Source of the DNA: Roseococcus sp. SYP-B2431
GTDB lineage: Bacteria; Pseudomonadota; Alphaproteobacteria; Acetobacterales; Acetobacteraceae
Direction: 5' to 3'
Assembly (NCBI RefSeq): GCF_004336745.1
Contig: NZ_SJXD01000026.1
Coordinates: forward strand, 372,001-436,000
Length of the DNA: 64,000 nt
The number at the start of each line of letters is the position of its first letter. The stretch's first letter is position 1. Of this stretch, positions 1-8,295 are shown in pieces. Under the pieces are notes generated by a model. It saw only the letters and a program-made list of their open reading frames with translations. It ran no database searches and had not been told where the DNA came from. Position numbers and translations under genes: made by a program.

Positions 1-438
1 CTGCGAGGTGTACACGGCGCGCGAGCGCAGCTGGACCTCGTTGCGCAGCACGTCGTCGGAGACGCGGCGGTTGCCCTCGAAGGCCACGCGGCTGATCAGC
101 GGGTTCTCGGCCACATCCACGACGACGCGCGAGCCGTCGCGGGAGACGCGCACATCGCGGAACAGGCCGGTCGCGAAAAGGCTGCGGATCGAGCGGTCCG
201 CCCGGTCGGCGTCATAGGCGTCGCCCGGCTGAAGCAGCATGTAGCTGCGGACCGTATCGGTCTCGATCCGCTGGTTGCCGCGGACCTCGACCGCCGTGAT
301 GATTCCGCCCGGCGCCTCGGCGGCGCGGGCGGGCACGGGCCGGCGGCCCTGCGCCTCGGCCTGGCCTGGCGACAGCATCACGAGACCGGCGGTCGTGAGC
401 AGGATTGCGCGCAGCGTTGTCGTCAAGGAAAGACCCAT
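1..438 (-). CDS. bamA: Outer membrane protein assembly factor BamA, N-terminal part (cut by window edge)
   Basis: Only the first 146 codons lie in the window; the frame runs off the left edge. The protein begins with a cleavable signal peptide (MGLSLTTTLRAILLTTAGLV..., ending near the Ala-Glu-Ala-Gln at residues 27-30). It continues into a first POTRA repeat, with VEVRGNQRIETDTVRSYM followed by the typical 'FATGLFRDVRVSRDGSRVVVDVAENPLI' pattern at about residues 50-115, and then enters POTRA 2 (VAFEGNRRVSDDVL). BamA is the outer-membrane beta-barrel insertase. It lies directly downstream of rseP, as is usual in proteobacteria. No strong Shine-Dalgarno sequence is visible before the ATG. The 77-base gap to rseP contains no gene that I can see. 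Confidence 0.93.
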   Translation of the reverse strand, partial: MGLSLTTTLRAILLTTAGLVMLSPGQAEAQGRRPVPARAAEAPGGIITAVEVRGNQRIETDTVRSYMLLQPGDAYDADRADRSIRSLFATGLFRDVRVSRDGSRVVVDVAENPLISRVAFEGNRRVSDDVLRNEVQLRSRAVYTSQ

Positions 439-515
439 ATGTTTGCGTCGAGCCGGAGCCGGCGGGAACATAGCCGCGCCGCCGGCATGCCGCCACCCCG
501 CCGTTTCCCGCGCCC

Positions 516-1631
516 TCATCCGACCAGCCCGGCGACCCAGCGGCCGATCCCGCCATGGGCGATATCGTTCCACGTGGCGAACAGAAACAGGCAGATCAGC
601 ACCGCGAAGCCGGCGCGGAAGCCGACCTCCAGGGCCTTGGGCGGAAGCGGCCGCCCCCGGATCGCCTCGGCGGCGTAGAACATGAGGTGGCCGCCGTCCA
701 ACAGGGGGATGGGGAAGAGGTTCAGCAGGGCCAGGCTCACCGAGAGCAGCGCCATGAGGTTGATCAGCGGCACGATGCCGAGCGTCGCGGCCTGGCCCGA
801 GACCTCGGCGATCCGGATGGGCCCTCCGAGCTCGGTCGCGCTGCGCGATCCGGACAGCATCTCGCCGATGCCCGCGAGGGTCGCCCAGCTGACCTCGGCG
901 GTCTGCACGGTGCCGGCCCAGAGCGCCGAGAGGGGATCCAGCCGCTCGAAGACCGCCTGGCCGCCCTGGATTCCCAGGATGCCGACCGGCTGCGCCTCGC
1001 TGCCGGGACGAACGGCCGGCACGAGTTGGAGGTTCACCTCGCGCCCTTCGCGCTCCAGACGGACCGCGACCTGCTGGCCCGCCCGCGGCTGGATGTGGCG
1101 CTGAACCTGGTCGAATCGCGTCACGCGCTCGCCGTCGAGGGCCACGATCATGTCGCCCGCCATGACTCCGGCCACCTCGGCTGGGGAGCCCGGCGAAACG
1201 GCAGAGACCGTCGTCAGCCCCCTCGGAACGCCGTTCGTCGCGAAGAGGATGGCGAAGAGCAGCGCCGCCAGCAGGAAATTGGCAGCCGGGCCGGCCGCGA
1301 CCACGATGGCCCGATCCAGCACGCCCTTGTTGTGGAAGGTGAGGCCGGGGCGCTCCGGCACCCGGTCCGCCTCCGGCGTCTCGTCGAGGGGCGCCTGGCC
1401 GTGCAGCTTCACGTAGCCGCCGAGCGGGATCCAGGCGATGCGCCACTGGGTTCCGCGCCGGTCCCGCCAGGAAGCGATCGCCTTGCCGAAGCCGATGCTG
1501 AAGGCGTCGACGTGCACCTTGCGCCAGCGCGCCGCCAGATAGTGCCCGAGCTCGTGAAAGAAGATCAGGACGCCCAGCACGGCCAGGAAGGCCAGCATGG
1601 TCCGCACGGCAGAAGGCAGGAATTCAAGCAT
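516..1631 (-). CDS. rseP: RIP metalloprotease RseP (site-2 protease)
   Basis: A membrane zinc protease that cuts substrates, classically anti-sigma factors, within the inner membrane. The 371-residue protein has the zinc motif HELGH at residues 26-30 inside the first transmembrane segment. One or more PDZ regions occupy roughly residues 120-225 (VSAVSPGSPAEVAGVMAGD). The C-terminal conserved site-2 motif reads LLDGGHLMFY near residue 310, followed by a final hydrophobic segment. Length is slightly short of the E. coli protein (450), consistent with a single complete PDZ domain. It sits 11 bases downstream of dxr on the same strand and is presumably co-transcribed with it and bamA. Confidence 0.96.
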   Translation of the reverse strand: MLEFLPSAVRTMLAFLAVLGVLIFFHELGHYLAARWRKVHVDAFSIGFGKAIASWRDRRGTQWRIAWIPLGGYVKLHGQAPLDETPEADRVPERPGLTFHNKGVLDRAIVVAAGPAANFLLAALLFAILFATNGVPRGLTTVSAVSPGSPAEVAGVMAGDMIVALDGERVTRFDQVQRHIQPRAGQQVAVRLEREGREVNLQLVPAVRPGSEAQPVGILGIQGGQAVFERLDPLSALWAGTVQTAEVSWATLAGIGEMLSGSRSATELGGPIRIAEVSGQAATLGIVPLINLMALLSVSLALLNLFPIPLLDGGHLMFYAAEAIRGRPLPPKALEVGFRAGFAVLICLFLFATWNDIAHGGIGRWVAGLVG

Positions 1632-1642
1632 GATGGACTCCT

Positions 1643-2821
1643 TCAGGCGGCGGCGCGATGGGCGGCGATGCGGGAGGCCTCGCGGCGTGCGGCCTGGTCG
1701 AGCGCCAGGATCGAATCGAGGTCGGAAACCGGCTGGCTTCCCAGGGCCGCGAGCGTCTCCGCCACCACGGCCGCGATGTCGAGGAAGCCGAGGCCGCGCG
1801 CGAGGAAGAGTTCGACGGCCACTTCGTTCGCGGCGTTCAGCACGCAGGGCGCGCCGCCCTCGGCCTCCAGCGCCTCACGGGCGAGGCGCAGCGCGGGAAA
1901 GCGCTGGGTGTCGGGCGCGCCGAAATCGAGCCGGCTCAGCGCCGCGAGGTCGAGTCGCGCCACCTGCACGGCCATGCGGTTCGGCCAGGCGAGGCAGCTC
2001 GCGATCGGCGTGCGCATGTCGGGCGTGCCGAGCTGGGCCAGGAGCGAGCCGTCGGCATATTGCACCAGCCCGTGCACGGCCGATTGCGGGTGGATCAGCA
2101 CGCCGAGCTGGTCGGGCCGGACCGGGAAGAGGCGCGCCGCCTCGATCAGCTCCAGGCCCTTGTTGAACATGGTGGCGCTGTCGACGCTGATCTTGGCCCC
2201 CATGGACCAGACGGGATGCCGCACCGCCTGCTCGGGCGTCGCCTGCGCCATCTGCGCGGGCGTCCATTCGCGGAACGGACCGCCCGACGCCGTCAGGATG
2301 ATCTGCTCGATCACGGAGGGGTCGCGGGCGTCCAGCGCCTGGAAGATGGCATTGTGCTCGGAATCCACGGGAAGCAGCGTGGCGCCCGTGTTCCTGGCCG
2401 CATCCAGCACGATGTGGCCGGCGCAGACGAGGCTCTCCTTGTTGGCCAGCGCCAGCGTGCCGCCCCGGCCCAGCGCGGCCAGGGTGCTGCGCAGGCCGAC
2501 GGCGCCCACGATGGCGGCCATGGTCCAGTCGGCGGGGCGGCTGGCGGCGGCGATCACGGCCTCGGCCCCGGCGGCCGCTTCGATGCCGGAGCCGGACAGC
2601 TCCTCCTTGAGGAGCGGATAGGCGCGCTCGTCCGCCACCACGGCGAGCCGCGCGCCATGCGCCCTGGCCTGCGCGGCGAGGGTCTTCGCGTCCTTCCCGG
2701 CCACCAGCGCCTCCACGGCGAACTCGCCGGGCCGCGCGGCCGCCAGCAGGGACAGCGTGCTGCGGCCAACCGAGCCGGTGCTGCCCAGGACCATGATGCT
2801 GCGGGGGGGCGAGACGGTCAA
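1643..2821 (-). CDS. dxr: 1-deoxy-D-xylulose 5-phosphate reductoisomerase
   Basis: Converts DXP to 2-C-methyl-D-erythritol 4-phosphate with NADPH, the committed step of the MEP isoprenoid pathway and the target of fosmidomycin. The N-terminal Rossmann motif is VLGSTGSVGRSTL. The metal and substrate motifs are LPVDSEHNAIFQ and LTASGGPF; NKGLELIEA follows. The chosen start is a TTG giving LTVSPPRSIM (392 aa). It is preceded at a good distance by GGAGGT, which is itself part of the last codons of cdsA. A frame opening four codons earlier exists, but its TTG would overlap that ribosome-binding site. The downstream gene for undecaprenyl phosphate chemistry (uppS) shares this operon, linking isoprenoid supply to its use. 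Confidence 0.95.
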   Translation of the reverse strand: MTVSPPRSIMVLGSTGSVGRSTLSLLAAARPGEFAVEALVAGKDAKTLAAQARAHGARLAVVADERAYPLLKEELSGSGIEAAAGAEAVIAAASRPADWTMAAIVGAVGLRSTLAALGRGGTLALANKESLVCAGHIVLDAARNTGATLLPVDSEHNAIFQALDARDPSVIEQIILTASGGPFREWTPAQMAQATPEQAVRHPVWSMGAKISVDSATMFNKGLELIEAARLFPVRPDQLGVLIHPQSAVHGLVQYADGSLLAQLGTPDMRTPIASCLAWPNRMAVQVARLDLAALSRLDFGAPDTQRFPALRLAREALEAEGGAPCVLNAANEVAVELFLARGLGFLDIAAVVAETLAALGSQPVSDLDSILALDQAARREASRIAAHRAAA

Positions 2822-2823
2822 AC

Positions 2824-3639
2824 CTACCTCCAAAGATGAACGCCCGCCCCCGCGGCGGCGCCGATCAGCGCGGCAAGGGGGGCTGCGGCCAGAACGCCGT
2901 CGAGGCGGTCCAGCAGGCCGCCATGGCCGGGAATCAGCCCGGACGAGTCCTTTACGCCGAATCGGCGCTTGATCCAGCTTTCAAGCATGTCACCGGATTG
3001 CGTGGCGATGCCGAGCAGGGCCGAGACCAGGAGTATAGTGGCCGGGGAGCCGCCCGCGCCGAGGCCCCATGCCACGCCCAGCCCCACCGCCGAGGCCCCG
3101 ATCAGGCCGCCGAGGGCGCCGGACCAGGTCTTGTTGGGAGAGATCGCCGGCGCGAGCTTGGGGCCGCCCAGGCTCCGCCCGGCCGCATAGGCGGCGATGT
3201 CCGAGGCCCAGACCACCAGGAACAGGAAGATCACATTGTCCCGCCCGACGAGGCCGTCGTGCCGTAACGCGACCAGCGCGATGCCGGCCAGGCCAATGTA
3301 GAGGATGCCGAAGGCCAGCCAGAAGGGGCGCGCGCCCGGCGCTGTCCGCGCGACATACCAGGTCGCCGGCGCTCCCAGGGCGAGGATCAGCAGTCCGAGT
3401 CCCGGCCGGCCCAGCACCGCGGCGGCGCCGGCCATCAGGACGACGGCGCCGACGAGGGCTCCAGGGAGCGCACGGGTCGAGCCGCCGCAGAGCCTCACCC
3501 ATTCCCAGGCGAGGCCCGCCACGCAGAGCGCCATCAGCGCCGCCCACCACAGCCCCCCCAGCCAGACGCAGAGCAACGCCGCCGGTCCCAGCAAGGCAGC
3601 GGTCAGGACGCGCTGGCGCAGGTCGCCCCAATGCCGCAT
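2824..3639 (-). CDS. cdsA: Phosphatidate cytidylyltransferase
   Basis: Makes CDP-diacylglycerol from phosphatidic acid and CTP at the inner membrane, the precursor of phospholipids. The 271-residue protein is mostly hydrophobic helices. It ends with the family signature: an S/E-W-I-K-R block, then VKDSSGLIPGHGGLLDRLD at about residues 225-245, with the conserved Lys-Asp, Pro-Gly-His-Gly-Gly and Asp-Arg-Asp residues. Its ATG directly abuts the uppS stop codon (TGAATG), so the two are coupled. Length matches the family. Confidence 0.96.
   Translation of the reverse strand: MRHWGDLRQRVLTAALLGPAALLCVWLGGLWWAALMALCVAGLAWEWVRLCGGSTRALPGALVGAVVLMAGAAAVLGRPGLGLLILALGAPATWYVARTAPGARPFWLAFGILYIGLAGIALVALRHDGLVGRDNVIFLFLVVWASDIAAYAAGRSLGGPKLAPAISPNKTWSGALGGLIGASAVGLGVAWGLGAGGSPATILLVSALLGIATQSGDMLESWIKRRFGVKDSSGLIPGHGGLLDRLDGVLAAAPLAALIGAAAGAGVHLWR
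2826..2831 (-). promoter_or_regulatory. Shine-Dalgarno site (GGAGGT) for dxr inside the cdsA terminus
   Basis: On the minus strand the last codons of cdsA read TGG AGG TAG. GGAGGT lies about five bases before a TTG that opens dxr. This decides the start at the TTG (position 2821) rather than the upstream in-frame TTG and implies translational coupling between cdsA and dxr. Confidence 0.6.
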
Positions 3640-4380
3640 TCAGCCGATACGGGCGCCGAAACGCCGCTCCCGCGCGGCATAGTCGGTCAGGGCGGCGTTG
3701 AAGTCCGTCACGCCGAAATCGGGCCAGAGGCCGGGCAGGAAGACCAGCTCGGCATAGGCGGCCTGCCAGAGCAGGAAGTTGGAGATGCGCTGCTCGCCGG
3801 AGGTCCGGATGATGAGGTCCGGATCGGGCATGCCCGCCGTGAAGAGGCGCGAGGCGAAGCCGGCCTCGTCCAGGGTATCGGGATCGAGCTCGCCCCGAGC
3901 GGCGGCGGCCGCGGCGGAACGGGCGGCCGAAAGAATCTCCGCGCGGGCGCCGTAGGACAGGGCCACGGTCAGGTTCAGCCGCAGCCCCCCCTCGGTACGC
4001 TGCTCGGCCGCGTCGATGGCTCTCAGCGTCTCCTCGCCGAAGCGCCCCCGGTCTCCGATGACGCGCAGACGCACGCCTTCCTTGGTCAGCTGGGCGACCT
4101 CCGCGCGGAGGTAGTGGCGCAGCAGGGCCGTCAGCTCCTGCACCTCGTCGGCGGGGCGGCCCCAGTTCTCGGAGGAAAAGGCGAAGAGCGTCAGCCAGGA
4201 AACGCCGGAGCCGATGGCGGCCTCGATGGTCCGGCGTGCCGCGTCCGCGCCGGCGCGATGGCCCAGCGCCACGGGAAGGCCCCTCGCCTGTGCCCAGCGG
4301 CGGTTCCCGTCCATGATGACGGCGACGTGGCGGGGCGGCGGGGCGCCTGAACCCGCCCGCAAGGCAGGGTTTGCGGACAT
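3640..4380 (-). CDS. uppS: Undecaprenyl diphosphate synthase (cis-prenyltransferase)
   Basis: Condenses isopentenyl diphosphate units onto farnesyl diphosphate to make the C55 lipid carrier for peptidoglycan and polysaccharides. The start of the fold shows the catalytic Asp24 in VAVIMDGNRRWAQARG. Conserved LTLFAFSSENWGRP lies near residue 65, and the C-terminal DLIIRTSGEQRISNFLLWQ block carries the diphosphate-binding arginines. Length (246 aa) is typical. The ATG shares one base with the frr stop codon (TGATG). It is part of the rpsB-to-bamA operon. Confidence 0.97.
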   Translation of the reverse strand: MSANPALRAGSGAPPPRHVAVIMDGNRRWAQARGLPVALGHRAGADAARRTIEAAIGSGVSWLTLFAFSSENWGRPADEVQELTALLRHYLRAEVAQLTKEGVRLRVIGDRGRFGEETLRAIDAAEQRTEGGLRLNLTVALSYGARAEILSAARSAAAAAARGELDPDTLDEAGFASRLFTAGMPDPDLIIRTSGEQRISNFLLWQAAYAELVFLPGLWPDFGVTDFNAALTDYAARERRFGARIG

Positions 4381-4952
4381 CAGACGGTCTTGATGTCCTT
4401 TTCCTTCTCGGCGAGCGACACGTCGATCTTCTTCACATAGTCATCGGTGAGCTTCTGGACCTCGTCGGACCAGCGCTTGGCATCGTCCTCGCCGATCTCG
4501 GACTTCTTCTTCCAGCCCTGGATCTGCTCCATCCCGTCCCGGCGCACGCCGCGAATGGCCACCTTGGCGCCTTCGGAGTACTTGGCCGCCGTCTTGGCCA
4601 GCTCGTTGCGACGCTGCTCGGTCAGGGGCGGCAGCATCACGCGGATGGTCTGGCCTTCGGATTGCGGGTTCAGCCCCAGCCCCGAGTCGCGGATCGCGAT
4701 CTCCACGGCCTTGGTCACCGAGCGGTCCCAGACCTGGACCTGCAGCATGGACGGCCCTGCGACCGAGACGTTGGCGACCTGGGCCAGCGGCTGGTTGCTG
4801 CCATAGGCCTCGACGCGGATCGGCTCCAGCAGCGAGGGGCTGGCGCGGCCGGTGCGCAGCCCGGCGAATTCCTTCTTCAGCGTCTCCAGCGCGCCGTCCA
4901 TGCGGCGCACAAGGTCGGTCTTCAGCGTCTGTTTGTCGGGCGGGACAGCCAT
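4380..4952 (-). CDS. frr: Ribosome recycling factor
   Basis: Splits post-termination ribosomes together with EF-G. The 190-residue protein (family about 185) has the LRTGRASPSLLEPIRVEAYGS block near residues 31-51, typical of RRF. It also has the LPPLTEQRRNELAK segment near 107 and a charged helical C terminus ending in DVSLAEKEKDIKTV. It follows pyrH by 16 bases and overlaps uppS by one base, in the standard alphaproteobacterial order. Confidence 0.98.
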   Translation of the reverse strand: MAVPPDKQTLKTDLVRRMDGALETLKKEFAGLRTGRASPSLLEPIRVEAYGSNQPLAQVANVSVAGPSMLQVQVWDRSVTKAVEIAIRDSGLGLNPQSEGQTIRVMLPPLTEQRRNELAKTAAKYSEGAKVAIRGVRRDGMEQIQGWKKKSEIGEDDAKRWSDEVQKLTDDYVKKIDVSLAEKEKDIKTV

Positions 4953-4968
4953 GGGAAGGGCCTCGGCG

Positions 4969-5694
4969 TCAGGGGGTGTCGGTTACGGTGGTGAAGCGGC
5001 CTTCGCCCTTCATGACGGCCGTAAAAGCCCCGGGTTCGTGGATGTTGAAGACAATAATGGGCAGATGGTTTTCCCGCGCAACCGAGATGGCCGCGGCGTC
5101 CATCACGGCCAGGTCCCGGGCCAGCATCTCGAGGTAGGTCAGCGTCTCGTAGCGCTCGGCCTCCGGGTTCTTGCGCGGATCGGCCGCATAGACGCCGTCG
5201 ACCTGCGTGCCCTTGAGCAGCACGTCGCAGCCCATCTCGGCCGCGCGAAGCGCCGCGGCCGTGTCCGTGGTGAAGAAGGGATTGCCCGTGCCGGCGCCGA
5301 AGATCACGACCCGGCCCTTCTCCATGTGGCGCATGGCGCGCCGCCGGATATAGGGCTCGCAGATGGAGCTCATCTCGATGGCCGACTGGACGCGCGTCTG
5401 CACGCCGATCTTCTCGAGCGCCGATTGCATGGCCAGGGCGTTCATGACCGTGGCCAGCATGCCCATGTAGTCGGCCTGGGCCCGGTCCATGCCGGTCGCC
5501 GCGCCGGCGATGCCGCGGAAGATGTTGCCGCCGCCGATCACCATGGCGACCTCGACCCCGAGCTCCACGACGCCCGCGACATCATGCGCGATGGCCTTGA
5601 GGGTGGCGACGTCCAGCCCGTAGGAGCGGCCGCCCATCAGGGCCTCGCCCGAGACCTTCAGCAGCACGCGCTTGTATTTCGGCGTTTCGCTCAT
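4969..5694 (-). CDS. pyrH: Uridylate kinase
   Basis: Phosphorylates UMP to UDP with ATP; a hexameric amino acid kinase fold enzyme. The N-terminal phosphate loop is [14 protein letters not shown]. The central IGGGNIFRG (about residues 53-61) and the [17 protein letters not shown] loop (about 133-149) are diagnostic of Pyr[12 protein letters not shown] supplies further nucleotide contacts. Length (241 aa) is normal. It lies between tsf and frr, and an 85-base gap with a strong hairpin separates it from tsf. Confidence 0.98.
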   Translation of the reverse strand: MSETPKYKRVLLKVSGEALMGGRSYGLDVATLKAIAHDVAGVVELGVEVAMVIGGGNIFRGIAGAATGMDRAQADYMGMLATVMNALAMQSALEKIGVQTRVQSAIEMSSICEPYIRRRAMRHMEKGRVVIFGAGTGNPFFTTDTAAALRAAEMGCDVLLKGTQVDGVYAADPRKNPEAERYETLTYLEMLARDLAVMDAAAISVARENHLPIIVFNIHEPGAFTAVMKGEGRFTTVTDTP

Positions 5695-5741
5695 CGCTGA
5701 TCCGGTCTTGTGAGAATTCGGTACTGGCAGGCAAATGTGGC

Positions 5742-5766
5742 GCCGGGGCGGCAGAACCGCCCCGGC
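5742..5766 (-). terminator. Perfect 10-bp hairpin between tsf and pyrH (terminator or attenuator candidate)
   Basis: GCCGGGGCGG and CCGCCCCGGC pair perfectly around a five-base loop, 13 bases after the tsf stop codon on the transcribed strand. The following bases are CGCCACATTTGCC, so there is no proper U-run. It could be a weak or Rho-assisted terminator, or an RNA stability element that lets rpsB-tsf mRNA accumulate above pyrH-frr. The base pairing is seen; the function is inferred. Confidence 0.5.
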
Positions 5767-5779
5767 GAAGTCTGTCGGC

Positions 5780-6691
5780 TCAGGCGACGCCGGAGGCGGC
5801 GGCGACCTCGGCCGCGAAGTCGGAGGTCTGCTTCTCGATGCCCTCGCCGAGCTGGAAGCGGGCGAAGCCCTTGAGCCCCAGGCCGGCCTTGGCGACCACG
5901 GCCTTCACGCGGCTCTCGCCGTCATGCACCCAGACCTGCTCCAGGAGGACGACCTCCTCGTAGAACTTCCGGATGCGGCCCTCGACCATCTTCTCGATGA
6001 CCGCCGGCGGCTTGCCGGAGGCCATGGCCTGCTCCGTCAGCACGGCCTTCTCGCGCTCCAGGGCGGAGGGCTCGACGGCGCTCACGTCCAGCGCCTCCGG
6101 CCGAGTGGCGGCGACGTGCATGCCGATCTGCCGGCCCAGCGTCTCCATCACCGCGTTCTCGCCCGGACCTTCGAGCGCCACGAGCACACCGATCTTGCCG
6201 AGGCCCGGCTTCACGGCGTTGTGGATATAGGTCGCGACGGTGCCCTTCTCGACCGAGAAGACCTTCGCCCGGCGGATCGTCATGTTCTCGCCGATCGTAG
6301 CGATCATCTTGGTCAGCTCTTCCTGGGTGCTGTGCGTCGTGCCCGGGAAGGTCGCGGCCTTGAGATGCTCCAGATTGTCGCCGACCGAGAGGGCGAGGCC
6401 CGCCACCTCGGCGACGAAGTTCTGGAAGGCCTCGTTGCGCGCGACGAAGTCGGTCTCGGCATTCACCTCGACCATGGCGGCGACGCCGGGGCCGGAGGCG
6501 ACGCCCACCAGGCCCTCGGCGGCGACGCGGCCGGACTTCTTGGCGGCGGCCGACAGCCCCTTCTTCCGGAGCCAGTCGATCGCGGCCTCCATGTCGCCGC
6601 CGCTCTCCACCAGCGCCTTCTTGCAGTCCATCATGCCGGCGCCGGTGGCGTCGCGCAGGTCCCGCACCATGCCGGCCGTGATTTCAGCCAT
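5780..6691 (-). CDS. tsf: Elongation factor Ts
   Basis: Nucleotide exchange factor for EF-Tu. The 303-residue protein starts [27 protein letters not shown], the classic EF-Ts N-terminal domain with its [14 protein letters not shown] motif at residues 11-24. A core follows with [11 protein letters not shown] at about 78-88, the signature that contacts EF-Tu. A clear GAGGAG Shine-Dalgarno lies about eight bases before the ATG. The gap to rpsB is 39 bases, so the two form one unit. Confidence 0.98.
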   Translation of the reverse strand: MAEITAGMVRDLRDATGAGMMDCKKALVESGGDMEAAIDWLRKKGLSAAAKKSGRVAAEGLVGVASGPGVAAMVEVNAETDFVARNEAFQNFVAEVAGLALSVGDNLEHLKAATFPGTTHSTQEELTKMIATIGENMTIRRAKVFSVEKGTVATYIHNAVKPGLGKIGVLVALEGPGENAVMETLGRQIGMHVAATRPEALDVSAVEPSALEREKAVLTEQAMASGKPPAVIEKMVEGRIRKFYEEVVLLEQVWVHDGESRVKAVVAKAGLGLKGFARFQLGEGIEKQTSDFAAEVAAASGVA

Positions 6692-6730
6692 TGCTCAAGC
6701 TCCTCGTTCTGGCGCTTCGGGTATCTACGC

Positions 6731-7522
6731 TCAGGCCTGGACGGCCGGAGCTTCTTCGGCAGGGGCGACCTCGACGGGCGCGTCTTCGGCCATCGGCTCG
6801 GCCATGGCGCCGACGTCGCGGCCAGAGGCCTGCATCTCGGCCGAAATGCCGTCGAAGACGGCCGCCGCGACCAGGTCGCAATAGAGGTTGATGGCGCGGA
6901 TCGCGTCGTCATTGCCCGGGATCGGGAAGGTCACGCCCGAGGGATCGCAGTTGCTGTCCACCACGGCCACGACGGGAATCCCCAGCGTGTTCGCCTCCTC
7001 GATGGCCAGCTTCTCCTTCACCACGTCGATGACGAAGATCATGTCGGGCAGGCCGCCCATCTCGCGGATGCCGCCCAGCGCGCGGTCGAGCTTGTCGCGC
7101 TCGCGCGTCAGCATCAGCACTTCCTTCTTGGTCAGGCCCTGGATGTCGCCATGCAGGCGCGTGTCCATCTCCTTGAGGCGCTTGATGGAGCCGGTGATGG
7201 TCTTCCAGTTGGTCAGCATGCCGCCGAGCCAGCGGTGGTTGACGTAGTACTGGCCGCAGCGGGTCGCCGCCTCGGCCACGTATTCCGCCGCCGCCTTCTT
7301 GGTGCCCACGAAAAGCACGCGGCCGCCGCCGGCCACCGTGTCCCGCACGGAGCGCAGGGCGCGCTCGAGCATGGGGACGGTCTGCTGCAGATCCAGGATA
7401 TGGACCTGGTTGCGCACGCCGAAGATGTAGGGGGCCATACGCGGATTCCAGCGACGCGTGTGGTGGCCGAAATGCACGCCGGCCTCGAGCAGCTGGCGCA
7501 GGGAAACGTCGGGCATCGCCAT
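6731..7522 (-). CDS. rpsB: 30S ribosomal protein S2
   Basis: Structural protein of the small ribosomal subunit. The start [27 protein letters not shown] is characteristic, with GVHFGH near residue 15. The family signatures [13 protein letters not shown] and [19 protein letters not shown] follow, and [14 protein letters not shown] is near 190. The ATG chosen lies nine bases after GGAAGGA; an in-frame TTG six codons upstream would sit within that ribosome-binding site. The last 30 or so residues are an Ala/Glu/Pro/Val-rich tail beyond the core fold, as in some alphaproteobacteria. It is the first gene of the operon running to bamA. Confidence 0.97.
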   Translation of the reverse strand: MAMPDVSLRQLLEAGVHFGHHTRRWNPRMAPYIFGVRNQVHILDLQQTVPMLERALRSVRDTVAGGGRVLFVGTKKAAAEYVAEAATRCGQYYVNHRWLGGMLTNWKTITGSIKRLKEMDTRLHGDIQGLTKKEVLMLTRERDKLDRALGGIREMGGLPDMIFVIDVVKEKLAIEEANTLGIPVVAVVDSNCDPSGVTFPIPGNDDAIRAINLYCDLVAAAVFDGISAEMQASGRDVGAMAEPMAEDAPVEVAPAEEAPAVQA

Positions 7523-7570
7523 GAGCGATATTCCTTCCAATCAGTCCGGTTGGGCCTCCGCGGCGCAAAC

Positions 7571-7586
7571 CTCGGCCGAAGCCGAG
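7571..7586 (-). promoter_or_regulatory. UUCG-tetraloop hairpin in the rpsB upstream region
   Basis: On the minus strand CTCGGC-TTCG-GCCGAG forms a six-pair stem capped by a C(UUCG)G tetraloop, about 50 bases before the rpsB ATG, followed by GTTTGC. It is either the end of the phnN transcript or part of an rpsB leader. S2 is known to autoregulate rpsB-tsf in other bacteria through leader RNA, but I cannot match this to a known leader family. Confidence 0.4.
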
Positions 7587-7629
7587 ACCGGACCCTTGCC
7601 GTCAGGAAGGGAGCGCCGCGTGCGGATTT

Positions 7630-7647
7630 CCGGCGGACATCCGCCGG
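7630..7647 (-). terminator. Hairpin just after the phnN stop codon
   Basis: CCGGCGG and CCGCCGG flank a four-base loop, ten bases beyond the phnN stop on the minus strand, followed by AAATCC rather than a U-run. It is a candidate 3' end for phnN. With the second hairpin about 45 bases further on, it may separate phnN from the rpsB operon. Confidence 0.4.
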
Positions 7648-7657
7648 ATGCGCAGCC

Positions 7658-8215
7658 CTATGGCCGAAAAGCCCCTGCCGCGCAAGACGAGGCGGCCGCT
7701 TCCAGCACATGCCGGAGGCGCGCCGCGCCCTCCTCGATGGTGGAATCGTTGCGGATCCTGCGGAGGTCCAGCCCCTCGGGCAGGCCCATCTCCCGGTCCA
7801 GCCGCGCGGCGATCTGTTCCGCCGTCTCGCGCCCCCGCCGCGCCAACCGCTCGGCCAGCAGCTCCCGCGGCGCCGTGACCTCGATGACCCGCAGCGGCCG
7901 CAACCGCGCGGCCTCGTGCAGCACCGTCCGCGACACGCTGAGGACAACGAGCTTGTCGGCCGGCGCCTCGCTGCGCCGGATGCCATAGCGCAGCCCATGC
8001 GCCTGCCAGGTCAGGACGAAGGCATCGGCCTCCGCAAGCGCCTGGAATTCCTCGGAAGAGACGGCGTCATGCGCCTCGCCGCCGGCCTCGGCCGGACGGG
8101 TGATGGTGCGCCGCGCGAAATGGAAGCGGCCATCGCCCGCCAAGGCGTCCCTGGCCCGGTCCAGAAGGCTGTCCTTCCCCGCGCCCGAAGGGCCGGCCAA
8201 TGCCACCCAGATCAT
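7658..8215 (-). CDS. phnN: Ribose 1,5-bisphosphate phosphokinase PhnN
   Basis: Uses ATP to turn ribose 1,5-bisphosphate into PRPP, the salvage step after C-P lyase cleavage of phosphonates. The 185-residue protein is a guanylate-kinase-like P-loop protein with Walker A GPSGAGKDS at residues 8-16. The PhnN-type segment RRTITRPAEAGGEAHDAVSSEEF replaces the GMP-binding S-R-T-P-R-x-G-E pattern of true guanylate kinases. The lid region is LAERLARRGRETAEQIAARLDR. No other phn C-P lyase genes flank it; it lies just upstream of rpsB and diverges from the gamma-glutamyltransferase. A guanylate kinase is the alternative, judged unlikely from the AGGExH motif. Confidence 0.85.
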   Translation of the reverse strand: MIWVALAGPSGAGKDSLLDRARDALAGDGRFHFARRTITRPAEAGGEAHDAVSSEEFQALAEADAFVLTWQAHGLRYGIRRSEAPADKLVVLSVSRTVLHEAARLRPLRVIEVTAPRELLAERLARRGRETAEQIAARLDREMGLPEGLDLRRIRNDSTIEEGAARLRHVLEAAASSCAAGAFRP

Positions 8216-8295
8216 CGCTCCTCCGCCCGGCCCCGCCAGGTTGACCCCGCCGCCCTTCTTTGCGCAGATCAGGCCGCTCCCGAAAAGGCCCCTCC

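Noticed and set aside
555-2621. Plus-strand frame of about 690 codons opposite rseP and dxr, and a similar one at 5735-8458 opposite tsf and rpsB
   Set aside because: Both run antisense to universally conserved genes, and their compositions are typical of high-GC shadow frames.
7658-8215. Guanylate kinase (gmk) as the identity of the small P-loop kinase
   Set aside because: The GMP-binding motif of Gmk is replaced by the PhnN-type ITRPAEAGGEAHD segment, and gmk is not expected beside rpsB.
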